This document shows, piece after piece, positions 15,818 to 23,938 of a DNA stretch of 24,957 nt. Source of the stretch: JBBRDU01 sp038203615 (GTDB lineage Bacteria > Verrucomicrobiota > Verrucomicrobiia > Chthoniobacterales > UBA10450); NCBI GenBank assembly GCA_038203615.1, contig JBBRDU010000041.1, forward strand, positions 1 to 24,957, given 5' to 3'. Each line of letters starts with the position of its first letter. Position 1 is the first letter of the stretch. Made by a program: the position numbers and the translations under genes. The notes under the pieces were generated by a model. That model was not told the DNA's origin. It did not search any database and saw only the letters and a program-made list of their open reading frames with translations.

Positions 15818-18800
15818 ATGTTGCGTAGGGTTTATCTCCCATTCATTGTTCTCGTTTTCCTCGCGAAGTCCGTTACTTCCGATACTTATCCGGAATGGAA
15901 GGCGCGCGTTTTCTCAACGGAAGAACAGGGTGATCCCGCCGTCTCCGGAGAAAATGCCAGCCCTGCCGGTGACGGCCTCCCGAACCTGCTCAAATACGCA
16001 CTGGGCCTCGATCCTCATTCAGCCAGCGCAGACAATCTCCCTGTTGTCACCATCCAGTCCGGCATCTATGGAGGCGGTCTCGGCGATTCCTTTCTGACAC
16101 TGAGTTGGCGTGTTTCCTCGGAGAACACTCCAATCGATCTCTATTATGTTCCTGAAGTAACGACCGATCCGACCGGGAATTTCTGGTCACGCGGCCATGC
16201 CTTTATCGTTGGTCCAGCGCTTGCATTTGCAGACGTGCCGGGCGCGCCCCTCGTTTACACGGCGCAAGCCGCTCTCCCGGTCGCCTTGAATCCGAGCGTC
16301 TTCATGCGTTTGCGCATCCTCGAAAATGAGACGCTTCCCGACGATTGGCAAATCGCTAACTTCGGACAAACGGGAATCAATCCTGCGGGTGACGCAGACG
16401 GCGATGGCATCAGTAATTTTCAGGAATTTCTCCGTGGCACTGGTGCGAACGATTATTACAACGGGATTGTCCCGCAGATCGAGATTGTGGCGGGCAATCA
16501 TCAAATCTCCGAACCGCTTTCCTTTCTCCCTTCACCACTGGTCATTCGCCTAACGATAGGCGGTGCGCCTCTTTCGAATGCACCGGTTCAGTTTCGCGTC
16601 GCCTCCGGCGGTGGTCTATTCGGTTTCTCCGCCGCCGACACCGAATTGAAGGCCACGCTCAACATGCGGACGGACGTCGATGGAAGGGCCGCTCCCTATT
16701 TTCAGCTCCCGTCTCAACATTGGGCGGCCCTGCCCGTCGCGGTCGTGGCCGGCACGGCCAGCGGCACCATGACAGCTCATTCCAACGGCGGGCATTTGTC
16801 AGGTCTGCCGACGGTGTCCGTGGTGAGCGGGAACAATCAGGAGGCGGTGCCTGACCGGTTTTTGCCGTCATCGCTAGTGGTGCGGTTCCTCGGCGGCAAT
16901 GGCTTGCCCATCGCCGGTGCGTCCATCACCTTTTCACTCGTCTCCGGCGGAGGCGGTTTTGTTCAGGACAGGTTTACCGACGTCACGTCGCCCTCGGTTA
17001 CCCTACTCACGAATCTGGAGGGCCTTGCCTGGATTTCCTATAAGACTGGCGCTATCGCAGAAGAATTCTCTCAGATCGTGGCCGCCGACGACGGCGAATC
17101 GAGTCCCGCAACTTTCGTGGCCCGGACTGTTTCGTACGCTCCTGCTGCGGCGCAATCAATTGCTACCGGCGCTGAGCACACGATCGCCCTTTATAGTGAC
17201 GGAACGGCGTGGAGTTGGGGAGCGAACAGTCGTGGCCAATTAGGTGATGGCAGTAACACGGACCGTTGGCATCGTGAGCAGGTTACCGGACTGAGCCGCG
17301 TGGCAGCCGTCTCCAGCCATGAGCAGACCAGCTCCGCCTTGCGCACAGACGGGACTGTTTGGACTTGGGGATCCAATGACGGCTACGGATTAGGCAACGG
17401 GGCGTCGAACGACAGCACAGTTCCGGTTCAAGTAATGGAAGGGCCCGGGATGCCTTTGACGAATGTAATCGCGATCGCCTCCGGCTATTCGCATCATCTC
17501 GCGCTGAAGTCCGATGGCACGGTCTGGGCCTGGGGGAGCGACTGGGCTTTTCAGTTAGGCAACACTTCTGAAAATGACAGCGCTTACGCTTTGCCGGTCC
17601 TGCAAGCGAATGGCTCCCCACTGCAGGGAGTGGCCGCGGTGGCCTGTGGCGATGACCACAATCTCGCGCTCAAAGCCGACGGCACGATCTGGAGCTGGGG
17701 TTACAACGGCGAATCCGAACTGGGGACGGGCAACCGGGATTGGCGGAGCGCTGCTCCGCAGGTCGTCGTCAACCTAACGAATATCGTGGCTATCGCTGGT
17801 GGAAGCGCGCATAGCCTTGCCCTCAAGGCCGATGGGACCGTCTGGAGCTGGGGACAGGATTCGCATGGGTGCATTGGAGATGGCACGGTGGGCGGCACTC
17901 GAGCCGTGCCTGTGCTGGTGCATAATCTTGACCATGCCATTGGCATCGCGGCCGCCTTTTCTCATAGTCTCGCCCTCAGGTCCGACGGCACAGTGTGGGC
18001 TTGGGGCGCAAATTCGAATGGCCAACTCGGCCTCAGCGCTTCTTCCTTGGGAAATCACGCGCCAAAGAGTGCGGCGAATGCCTCGCTGAATAATGCGCTC
18101 CCACGACAGACCGCCGGGCTGGCGTCGGTCATCGGAATCGCCGCCGGCGGCAACGACAGCTTTGCTGTCACTGCCAGCGCTGAACTCATCGGCTGGGGCG
18201 CCAACAGTGGTGGCGAGCTGGGGAACCGTCCCCAAACCGATCCGGGGACAACACCCCTTTCGGTGGCAGACTTCCGCTTAAGCGAAGATCCGGATCACGA
18301 TGGTCTCGGGACTTGGAAGGAGCTCGCCCTGGGCGGCAACCCCGCTGCCTATTCCACTGCGGGCGACACCATTTCTGACGGTTGGAAGGCTTTTTATTCT
18401 CTTGCGCTCTTCGACCCGAATCTGGCGACCCGCGATGCGACCGGCAAAGGCCTGACGACCTTGCAGGATTTTCTGCTCGGGACGGATCCGACGAAACTGT
18501 CCACGGTCAGCGATGGGATTGCCGATGGATGGAAGGTCAACCACGGCTTCGATCCGCTGAACGCGAGCCTGGCCGGCCAGGATCTCACCGGACGCGGCAT
18601 GACCGTGGCGGCCTATTACCAGTCGCAAACCTCAGCGAGCAATATCTCGACCGTTGAGGATGGGATTCCCGACTGGTGGAAGATCCAACACAATCTGGAT
18701 ATTCACGATCGCAGCGTGGCTAATGCGGATGGCGATGCGGATGGACTAACCAACCTGGAAGAGTTCCTCGCCGGAACAGACCCTGGCAATCGCGACTCGG

Positions 18801-21736
18801 ACGGGGATACTGTCCCCGACGGAACCGATGGGTGGCCTAACGAATACAGTTTATCACCCCCGCGAGCGGGGCCGATCCGCTACGCGATTATTGATCTGGG
18901 AGCCGACCGAACGGCGGAGGACCTGAATAGCGCCGGGAAGGTCGTTGGCAACGTCAGAAAAACGCACCAGGCTTTTGTCTGGAATCAGGGCTCGGTGCAA
19001 GAGATTCAGAATACGGCGGTCCTTCGAATCAACGACAGCGGGCAGATCCTCACGTCTGAAGCCCTCATCCAACCAAATGGTTCGGTCACGCCGCTGCATG
19101 CGGATGGCGTCCCCACGAACATCAGTTCCAAGCTGGTCCCGTGCGACCTCGTTAATGGCGGCACAGTCGGCGCCGACTGGGTTAAGGATTATACTTCATA
19201 CCAAGTGTCAGAGCCTCTGCGCGGACCGCCCAACCAACTGGTCTTCATTTACCAGACTGGCTTGACCCTGCCCAATATGCCGCCGTGCACGCTGCGCGCG
19301 ATTTCCAGTGACGGCAGTCTTGCGGGAGACAGTCAACGCGCGGCCACCGGATTCCCTCAGATCTCGCTCGCCCCCGCCAAGGCCATCGTCGATCGCGGAG
19401 CGGGTATAGTGGAGATCGGAACCCTGCCCGGATTTAGCGATCTGAGTGGATCGCATGCCATTATTTCGCGAGACGGTGGCGCTGTCGTGCTGGGTTTGTC
19501 CTACAGCGTCGCGGCGCGGTCCTTTCATTCATTCCTCTGGCACGATCCGGCGACGGGCCCGTCTCCGGATGCGCGCGGTACTGCTATTTTGGAACTGCCG
19601 CCCCTGCCGGGATGCCGCAACAGTTGGGCCTGGCGAACCAATAGCCGGCTCGAGATTGTCGGCTGGAGCGAGATCTCGACAGACGGATATTCCATCAGCT
19701 CCTATGTGGCGACGGTCTGGCATAACAGCCAGGCGACCGATCTCAACACGCTCATCAACGACACGCGCTGGCACCTCGAAGTCGCCTCCAGCATCAACGA
19801 AAACGGCCTCATCGTAGGCCACGGCACCCTCTCCGGCACAGGACATGCCTTCCTCATGGTCCCAGTGGAGATAATGGTCGACGCCAACCGTGATGGGGAG
19901 ATGTCGTTTGCAGATACCACTATCCGCAATGCAGATAGAACGACTCCGGATAAGCCGTACCGCTTTTGGCTTAATAACGATCATGACGTCCATCACACGG
20001 TTGACGGAACCGATGACGAATGGGATGACGCCAGCGACGGAGTTCAAGACTGCGACTACACGTCAATCGACACGATAAGAGATCTGGAAGATTTCACGCG
20101 ATTGCGCATCTCGTTTGCAGGTATAACGGGCCTGCTCGCGGACCCTCAGTTGAGTTTTTATCTCGAGTGGCGCGCGACAGACGGAACGGAGCGCTTTCCG
20201 CTAACGGACGGCTCGCCTGACATCAACGTCTATGCAGAGCGCGACGCCGGTACCCGTCCAGGCTACTTGGAAGACCAGCTTGTAGCGTCGCGGCAACGCG
20301 ATACTCCGTATGACACTTGGATTGGTGGAGTGGAGGCGGGTCAAGCGATGGACTTATTCTCGCTTCGGCCTTCCTTGCGCTCGGGAATTTCCGAAGGCGC
20401 GCCGATCTTGAATCTCTTGTTCTGCGGCAAAGCCGCTGGACGGGGGCAACTCATTCTTACGATTAAGAGAGGCGACACTGAGGTAGGCCGGTTTCCGCCT
20501 GTATACCTAGAACTCTTGAACATTAAGGATATGTATGAACGCTGGACGGTGGGGGACTCCAACGGTGGGGACCCAGAGGTCTTGGCTCTGTCCAGTGTTC
20601 GGGCTTTAGGAACCGGATATTTGCATGCCGGACATTTTCGACCGTTTACGTACAGCGTAAGTGATCCAGAAGAGCAAAAGTACATCCTCTACGTACATGG
20701 TTGGAATCTCACGTCCGAGCAAAGAGACCAATTTGCAGAAACCGCTTTTAAGAGACTTTTCTGGCGGGGCTACAAGGGCCGCTTTGGGGCATTCCAGTGG
20801 CCAACGACATTCAATTTTGGCGCCTATTTGAAGGACAGCACGGTCTTTAAGACATGGGTAAACGGGGCGATCGCGGCGGTCACGGATCCAACCAACTATG
20901 ACCGCGGTGAGTGGAGCGCCTGGCGCTCAGGTGTTGGTCTCGAGCGACTTTTGGTTCGTTTGCACGCCGACTATCCGTCCGACGTCTACATGTTTGCTCA
21001 CAGCATGGGCAATATCGTCGCCGGAGAAGCGTTGAGGTTAGCCGTCCAAGAGGATCGAGGCATGTTGGTGAATACATACGTCGCGTCTCAAGCAGCCGTG
21101 CCGGCTCACTGTTATGATGGAGCGCGCGCGGAGGATCTCGTGGCTATAGCGCCAATAGTCGGAATTCGACTCCCTCCAGGCGGGACAGTATATCCGGAGA
21201 CGCCGAATGTGTATAAGAATTGGTTCGCCGCCAACGGCGGCGCCGTCAGTCGTACAGTGAACTTTTATAATGTGAACGACTACGCTCTTTGGAATGATTG
21301 CTGGCAGCTAAACCAATACCTAAAACCCGATCAGCAAGACCCGCCAGACCAACCGTACACCTATTCTTACACGGACTCAGACTTCACGGTGATCCAAGAT
21401 AGCTTTAAGAAGTCAACTGTCGCTTCTGGTGCGGTGGTAAATCTGCACATAGGAACGCGAAACGATTTGCAGGATAGATATGAAATTATGTCATTCTCGG
21501 CCGAGGCGCGTTCTCGCGCCTTAGGTAGTGTGGATGGTGTTACCTTCGGGCAACCAGGCGTAGATCTTCAAGAACTCTGGAATACAGATTCCCCGGACGA
21601 CGGCCCTCCCGGATCGGGCGGTCAGTCATACGGTGCGCACAAATGGCACAGCGCAGAATTCCGGTCTACAAACATGCGGCAAAAAGCATTCTGGCAAGCA
21701 CTGCTCGACCGACGCGGATTTCGCATCGTGCCTTAA
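15818..21736 (+). CDS. Giant exported RCC1 / TSP3 / HAF-repeat protein with C-terminal alpha/beta-hydrolase domain
   Basis: A 1972-residue protein. The signal peptide ends near residue 21. Thrombospondin-3-like Ca-binding motifs occur near 191-206 (DADGDGISNFQEF), 824-836 and 970-1004. Two Ig-like (Big-type) domains cover about 219-335 and 332-440. Seven RCC1 repeats follow (about 447-805), each with an SDGTVWxWG-type core. HAF-like repeats (about 1020-1348) show AFVW, INDSG and INENGLIVGHG. A module with DANRDGEMSF and YRFWLNNDHD leads into the hydrolase (about 1620-1972): oxyanion-type YVHGWN (1625-1630), nucleophile elbow AHSMG with Ser1729, and candidate acid Asp1821 and base His1944 in KWHSAEF. 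Ala replaces the first Gly of GxSxG. It is presumably secreted or surface bound, with lipase- or esterase-like activity by inference. No strong ribosome-binding site precedes the ATG. Confidence 0.88.
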   Translation: MLRRVYLPFIVLVFLAKSVTSDTYPEWKARVFSTEEQGDPAVSGENASPAGDGLPNLLKYALGLDPHSASADNLPVVTIQSGIYGGGLGDSFLTLSWRVSSENTPIDLYYVPEVTTDPTGNFWSRGHAFIVGPALAFADVPGAPLVYTAQAALPVALNPSVFMRLRILENETLPDDWQIANFGQTGINPAGDADGDGISNFQEFLRGTGANDYYNGIVPQIEIVAGNHQISEPLSFLPSPLVIRLTIGGAPLSNAPVQFRVASGGGLFGFSAADTELKATLNMRTDVDGRAAPYFQLPSQHWAALPVAVVAGTASGTMTAHSNGGHLSGLPTVSVVSGNNQEAVPDRFLPSSLVVRFLGGNGLPIAGASITFSLVSGGGGFVQDRFTDVTSPSVTLLTNLEGLAWISYKTGAIAEEFSQIVAADDGESSPATFVARTVSYAPAAAQSIATGAEHTIALYSDGTAWSWGANSRGQLGDGSNTDRWHREQVTGLSRVAAVSSHEQTSSALRTDGTVWTWGSNDGYGLGNGASNDSTVPVQVMEGPGMPLTNVIAIASGYSHHLALKSDGTVWAWGSDWAFQLGNTSENDSAYALPVLQANGSPLQGVAAVACGDDHNLALKADGTIWSWGYNGESELGTGNRDWRSAAPQVVVNLTNIVAIAGGSAHSLALKADGTVWSWGQDSHGCIGDGTVGGTRAVPVLVHNLDHAIGIAAAFSHSLALRSDGTVWAWGANSNGQLGLSASSLGNHAPKSAANASLNNALPRQTAGLASVIGIAAGGNDSFAVTASAELIGWGANSGGELGNRPQTDPGTTPLSVADFRLSEDPDHDGLGTWKELALGGNPAAYSTAGDTISDGWKAFYSLALFDPNLATRDATGKGLTTLQDFLLGTDPTKLSTVSDGIADGWKVNHGFDPLNASLAGQDLTGRGMTVAAYYQSQTSASNISTVEDGIPDWWKIQHNLDIHDRSVANADGDADGLTNLEEFLAGTDPGNRDSDGDTVPDGTDGWPNEYSLSPPRAGPIRYAIIDLGADRTAEDLNSAGKVVGNVRKTHQAFVWNQGSVQEIQNTAVLRINDSGQILTSEALIQPNGSVTPLHADGVPTNISSKLVPCDLVNGGTVGADWVKDYTSYQVSEPLRGPPNQLVFIYQTGLTLPNMPPCTLRAISSDGSLAGDSQRAATGFPQISLAPAKAIVDRGAGIVEIGTLPGFSDLSGSHAIISRDGGAVVLGLSYSVAARSFHSFLWHDPATGPSPDARGTAILELPPLPGCRNSWAWRTNSRLEIVGWSEISTDGYSISSYVATVWHNSQATDLNTLINDTRWHLEVASSINENGLIVGHGTLSGTGHAFLMVPVEIMVDANRDGEMSFADTTIRNADRTTPDKPYRFWLNNDHDVHHTVDGTDDEWDDASDGVQDCDYTSIDTIRDLEDFTRLRISFAGITGLLADPQLSFYLEWRATDGTERFPLTDGSPDINVYAERDAGTRPGYLEDQLVASRQRDTPYDTWIGGVEAGQAMDLFSLRPSLRSGISEGAPILNLLFCGKAAGRGQLILTIKRGDTEVGRFPPVYLELLNIKDMYERWTVGDSNGGDPEVLALSSVRALGTGYLHAGHFRPFTYSVSDPEEQKYILYVHGWNLTSEQRDQFAETAFKRLFWRGYKGRFGAFQWPTTFNFGAYLKDSTVFKTWVNGAIAAVTDPTNYDRGEWSAWRSGVGLERLLVRLHADYPSDVYMFAHSMGNIVAGEALRLAVQEDRGMLVNTYVASQAAVPAHCYDGARAEDLVAIAPIVGIRLPPGGTVYPETPNVYKNWFAANGGAVSRTVNFYNVNDYALWNDCWQLNQYLKPDQQDPPDQPYTYSYTDSDFTVIQDSFKKSTVASGAVVNLHIGTRNDLQDRYEIMSFSAEARSRALGSVDGVTFGQPGVDLQELWNTDSPDDGPPGSGGQSYGAHKWHSAEFRSTNMRQKAFWQALLDRRGFRIVP
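17156..18233 (+). repeat. Seven RCC1 coding repeats
   Basis: Within the giant gene, seven units of about 45-60 codons repeat the pattern GxxHxLALKxDGTVWxWGxNxxGQLG. The units begin near residues 447, 496, 550, 605, 656, 707 and 771 of the protein. The sixth carries an insertion, and the seventh has lost the DGT core (TASAELIGWG). Seven is the number in a complete RCC1 beta-propeller. The DNA copies are well diverged, so this is an old array rather than a recent expansion. Confidence 0.85.
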
Positions 21737-21742
21737 TAGTTA

Positions 21743-22765
21743 ATGAAACGCACCTATCTCGTTGTGGCTGCCGTAGGACTCGTAATATTGGGCACCGCGC
21801 TAACATGGCTGCGCACCTGCAATCACTCTGCGGCACCGTCTGAGAGCGTTGTCGGAGATCCTGGGTCGACGCGACGATCGGCGAAAGACAACAGCGTTCC
21901 TCTCAAATCACCCGATGCTTCGGGTGAGCCAAAGCGTGGTTTGGCTCAAACAATTCTTAAAGTCTTCAATCACAAAGCCATATCGTTCTACGGCAGAGTG
22001 GTGGACCAGACCAACCGAGCAGTACCGGATGCCGATGTGTCCGGTTCAATCATCTATAATGCAGGCGCGACTGGTGGGACGACTAAGACGACTACTAAAA
22101 CTGATGATCAAGGGTACTTCTCTATAAGTGGCGCCTTTGGTCGAACGCTTGAAATAGGACTGCAAAAGGAAGGATACGCTTACGGAGGAGGAATGGGCCC
22201 GTTCCAGTACAGTGAACTGGTCAATGAAGGAGAACGGCACCATCCAGATAAGCTCAATCCTATCACCTTTCGCATGTGGAAGCTCCAAGGCCCCGAACCG
22301 CTTGATGAGGGGATGAAAGTGCTGCCAGTGCCAAGTGACGGAAGAGAGGTAGTGATCCATTTAAGTAACAAAGGGGATCCAGCGACAGGAGCGGATTTAA
22401 TCGTAACACTCAAATACGACGCAACCCGAATGGGCCCCTTCGACTGGACAGCTACAGTTCAAGCGCCTGGCGGCGGTGTGATCGCGGTCTCGGAACAAAT
22501 CACGACAATGTTCTACGCGCCGGACATCGATTATCCAGCGGAGGCACGAGTCAAGGTCACCGCAGCCTCACCGGTTTGGCACCAAAGTACTCGCCAAAAT
22601 ATTTACCTCAAGACAGCGGCTGGAATGTTCGGGAAGGCTTCATTGATTTTTGGAGCTGATCGCGTCGACCCTGCTGGCACCCTAACTTTGCGATGGTGGC
22701 TCAATCCGAAGGTCGGCTCGCATGTGCTCGAGCCTCCCCAAAGAGAACAGCCGAGGAATCATTAG
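21743..22765 (+). CDS. Membrane-anchored protein with carboxypeptidase-regulatory-like beta-sandwich domain
   Basis: A 340-residue protein with an N-terminal membrane span (about 5-23, LVVAAVGLVILGTAL). Cys26 is not in a proper lipobox, so it is an anchor rather than a lipoprotein signal. A linker of about 55 residues precedes a CarboxypepD_reg-like domain (about 80-147) with FYGRVVDQTNRAVPDADVSG and DDQGYFSISG. The remainder (about 165-330) is beta rich without a recognised motif. It starts six bases after the giant hydrolase gene and shares its lower GC, so the two are probably one transcript and one inherited unit. It could be a partner, a protective protein or simply another surface protein; no family assignment covers the C-terminal part. 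Confidence 0.78.
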   Translation: MKRTYLVVAAVGLVILGTALTWLRTCNHSAAPSESVVGDPGSTRRSAKDNSVPLKSPDASGEPKRGLAQTILKVFNHKAISFYGRVVDQTNRAVPDADVSGSIIYNAGATGGTTKTTTKTDDQGYFSISGAFGRTLEIGLQKEGYAYGGGMGPFQYSELVNEGERHHPDKLNPITFRMWKLQGPEPLDEGMKVLPVPSDGREVVIHLSNKGDPATGADLIVTLKYDATRMGPFDWTATVQAPGGGVIAVSEQITTMFYAPDIDYPAEARVKVTAASPVWHQSTRQNIYLKTAAGMFGKASLIFGADRVDPAGTLTLRWWLNPKVGSHVLEPPQREQPRNH

Positions 22766-22818
22766 CGTTCGAAGTTCAAGAAAAATCGGTGCTCCGCAGT
22801 GTGGCTGACTTCCGATGA

Positions 22819-22932
22819 CTGACGTCTGCTCCTATGACTTGGCAGATCTTGGCCTATCGCGTGCAGGTCAACGCCGTCGGCTCGGCCGGCCCGAGCGATT
22901 GGAGCGACGACGCAGAGCTGATCGTACTGTGA
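22819..22932 (+). pseudogene. Orphan C-terminal fragment of a fibronectin type III domain
   Basis: The frame open from 22819 to the stop at 22932 encodes, from the ATG at 22834, AYRVQVNAVGSAGPSDWSDD and a short hydrophobic end (AELIVL). This is the last strand pair and end of a fibronectin-III domain (YRVxAVxxxGxSxWSD). The rest of the domain is missing: upstream there is a stop at 22816-22818 and no matching sequence in the other plus frames. FnIII proteins with such endings are common in Verrucomicrobia. It is best read as the tail of a lost gene with its own terminator still downstream. Confidence 0.6.
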
Positions 22933-22935
22933 GGC

Positions 22936-23003
22936 AGTGCGCGTCCGCCATGGACGCGCGCTGAACAACGAGGCGTACCGCGTGATCACCGACGCGCTTT
23001 TTT
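22936..23003 (+). terminator. Strong hairpin and T6 run after the fibronectin fragment
   Basis: AGTGCGCGTCC (22936-22946) and GGACGCGCGCT (22952-22962) form an 11-bp stem with one G-T pair and a 5-nt loop. A second GACGCGC copy (22991-22997) is followed by T6 (22998-23003) and could pair either with the first arm or with CGCGT at about 22980. The set works as a terminator for the fragment gene or for the 21743 gene. Confidence 0.6.
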
Positions 23004-23043
23004 GTCTGTCAGAATGACTTACATTGCTCCATGCCGCCCGGGC

Positions 23044-23247
23044 CTAGTGTCGCACCAACCAACCGCGCACCTGCCTCAAAACGAGCGACTTGCTGGCCAC
23101 GGGCACCTTGGCCGCCCATTGCCCGTTGACCCGCACACGAAACCGCCGAAGCTCGGCGAAGGGCAGATCGATCAGTTCGACCTTTAACTGCTTTCCAGTC
23201 CCATGATCCTTAACAACCAAGCTGTCATGCGCTTTGGGACGAGACAT
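23044..23247 (-). CDS. Small basic protein of unknown function
   Basis: A 67-residue protein starting MSRPKAHDSLVVKDHGTGKQ and continuing with FAELRRFRVRVNGQWAAKVP before a basic end (LRQVRGWLVRH). Alternating hydrophobic and charged residues suggest a small beta fold. The start at 23247 is backed by a purine-rich tract (GAAGGGAGG) immediately upstream; longer in-frame starts (23307) add sequence of lower quality. It runs opposite to all neighbours and lies just left of the first visible integron core. Whether it belongs to a cassette inserted in reverse cannot be settled. Confidence 0.6.
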   Translation of the reverse strand: MSRPKAHDSLVVKDHGTGKQLKVELIDLPFAELRRFRVRVNGQWAAKVPVASKSLVLRQVRGWLVRH

Positions 23248-23350
23248 CCTCCCTTCTATCCTCTTAACTTCCTTCCTGCCAAGCATATGCTCATCTATCC
23301 CGTGCAAACCAAAATTCCCTCGCGCGCGTATCGTGCGCGGCCTATCTCTT

Positions 23351-23357
23351 GTTAGGC
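23351..23357 (+). other. Core recombination heptamer at left edge of the cassette array
   Basis: GTTAGGC matches the consensus GTTRRRY and is the expected left boundary of cassette A, because TTAGGC is complementary to the R'' box GCCTAAC at 23804. No matching L''/R'' arm was found within about 150 bases to the left, so this may be a degraded attC, part of an attI, or a secondary insertion site. Confidence 0.65.
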
Positions 23358-23374
23358 GGCCAGCTTACCATTCT

Positions 23375-23788
23375 ATGAAAGACAACGGCACTATCGTTAG
23401 ATCCTTCATGGACTTAGTCCTCAATCAAGGGGAGATAGACGCTTCCGACCAGTTCTTTTGGGGGGATATGGTGGAGCAAGTTCCTTTACCCGGCCAAGGA
23501 CCAGGCCTCGCCGGTTTGAAAGACGTCTTGCGTGGCATGCGAGCCGCGTTTCCAGACATGTACTGGTCGGTCGAGGAGCAGGTTACCGAGGGGGACAAGG
23601 TTGTGACGAGGTTCGAGTGGACGGGCACACACCGGGCAGAGTTCTTTGGCGTGCCCGCCACGGGACGTTCAGTAAAAGTGTGGGGCGTGGTGATTGACCG
23701 GTTTGAAGGCGACAAAATCAAAGACACGCGCATCATCATGGATGCCCTCGGACTGATGATGCAGCTCGGCGCATTTCCACCACCATGA
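23375..23788 (+). CDS. SnoaL-like / ester cyclase family protein (cassette A)
   Basis: A 137-residue cytoplasmic protein of the cone-shaped alpha+beta barrel class (NTF2-like). Typical SnoaL-like sequence runs from GLKDVLRGMRAAFPDMYWSV (about 47-66) through EGDKVVTRFEWTGTHRAEFF (72-91) to GVPATGRSVKVWGVVIDRFE (92-111). Relatives include polyketide cyclases and many uncharacterised small enzymes or binding proteins; the substrate cannot be told. The length is complete. The start at 23375 is 18 bases after the core heptamer, normal for cassette genes, and the stop lies 16 bases before the R'' box of its attC. Frames upstream of this ATG run through the recombination core and are not coding. Confidence 0.88.
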   Translation: MKDNGTIVRSFMDLVLNQGEIDASDQFFWGDMVEQVPLPGQGPGLAGLKDVLRGMRAAFPDMYWSVEEQVTEGDKVVTRFEWTGTHRAEFFGVPATGRSVKVWGVVIDRFEGDKIKDTRIIMDALGLMMQLGAFPPP

Positions 23789-23803
23789 GCCTGACTTCAA
23801 TCG

Positions 23804-23926
23804 GCCTAACCAAGCGATGCAGCCAACCGCTGGCCGGCGTTCGACCAAGTTTCTCATGACTCCAACCTCTCCGCCCGCCACCACGCGCGTTCCCGCCAGC
23901 GGTGGCTGATCTTGTTCTCGTTAGAT
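23804..23926 (+). other. attC recombination site 1 (123 bp)
   Basis: R'' is GCCTAAC (23804-23810), followed by the 5-nt spacer CAAGC and L'' (23816-23834, GATGCAGCCAACCGCTGGC). L' is GCCAGCGGTGGCTGATC (23895-23911), then TTGTTCTC and R' GTTAGAT (23920-23926). L' pairs with L'' over 17 bp, leaving exactly two extrahelical bases in L'': G23819 (or its neighbour) and one A of the pair 23825-23826. The loop between the arms is about 60 bases. This is the single-strand-folded architecture used by integron integrases. The recombination point is expected between G23920 and T23921. Confidence 0.9.
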
Positions 23927-23938
23927 GGTCTCGCGCTC

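Noticed and set aside
17156..18233. Regularly spaced repeats considered as a CRISPR or satellite array
   Set aside because: The repeats are codon-phased, diverged and lie inside one long frame encoding RCC1 units; there are no identical direct repeats with unique spacers.
23002..23187. 61-codon plus-strand frame over the small minus-strand gene
   Set aside because: Pro/His-rich translation without structure; the opposite strand has a ribosome-binding site and a more protein-like sequence.
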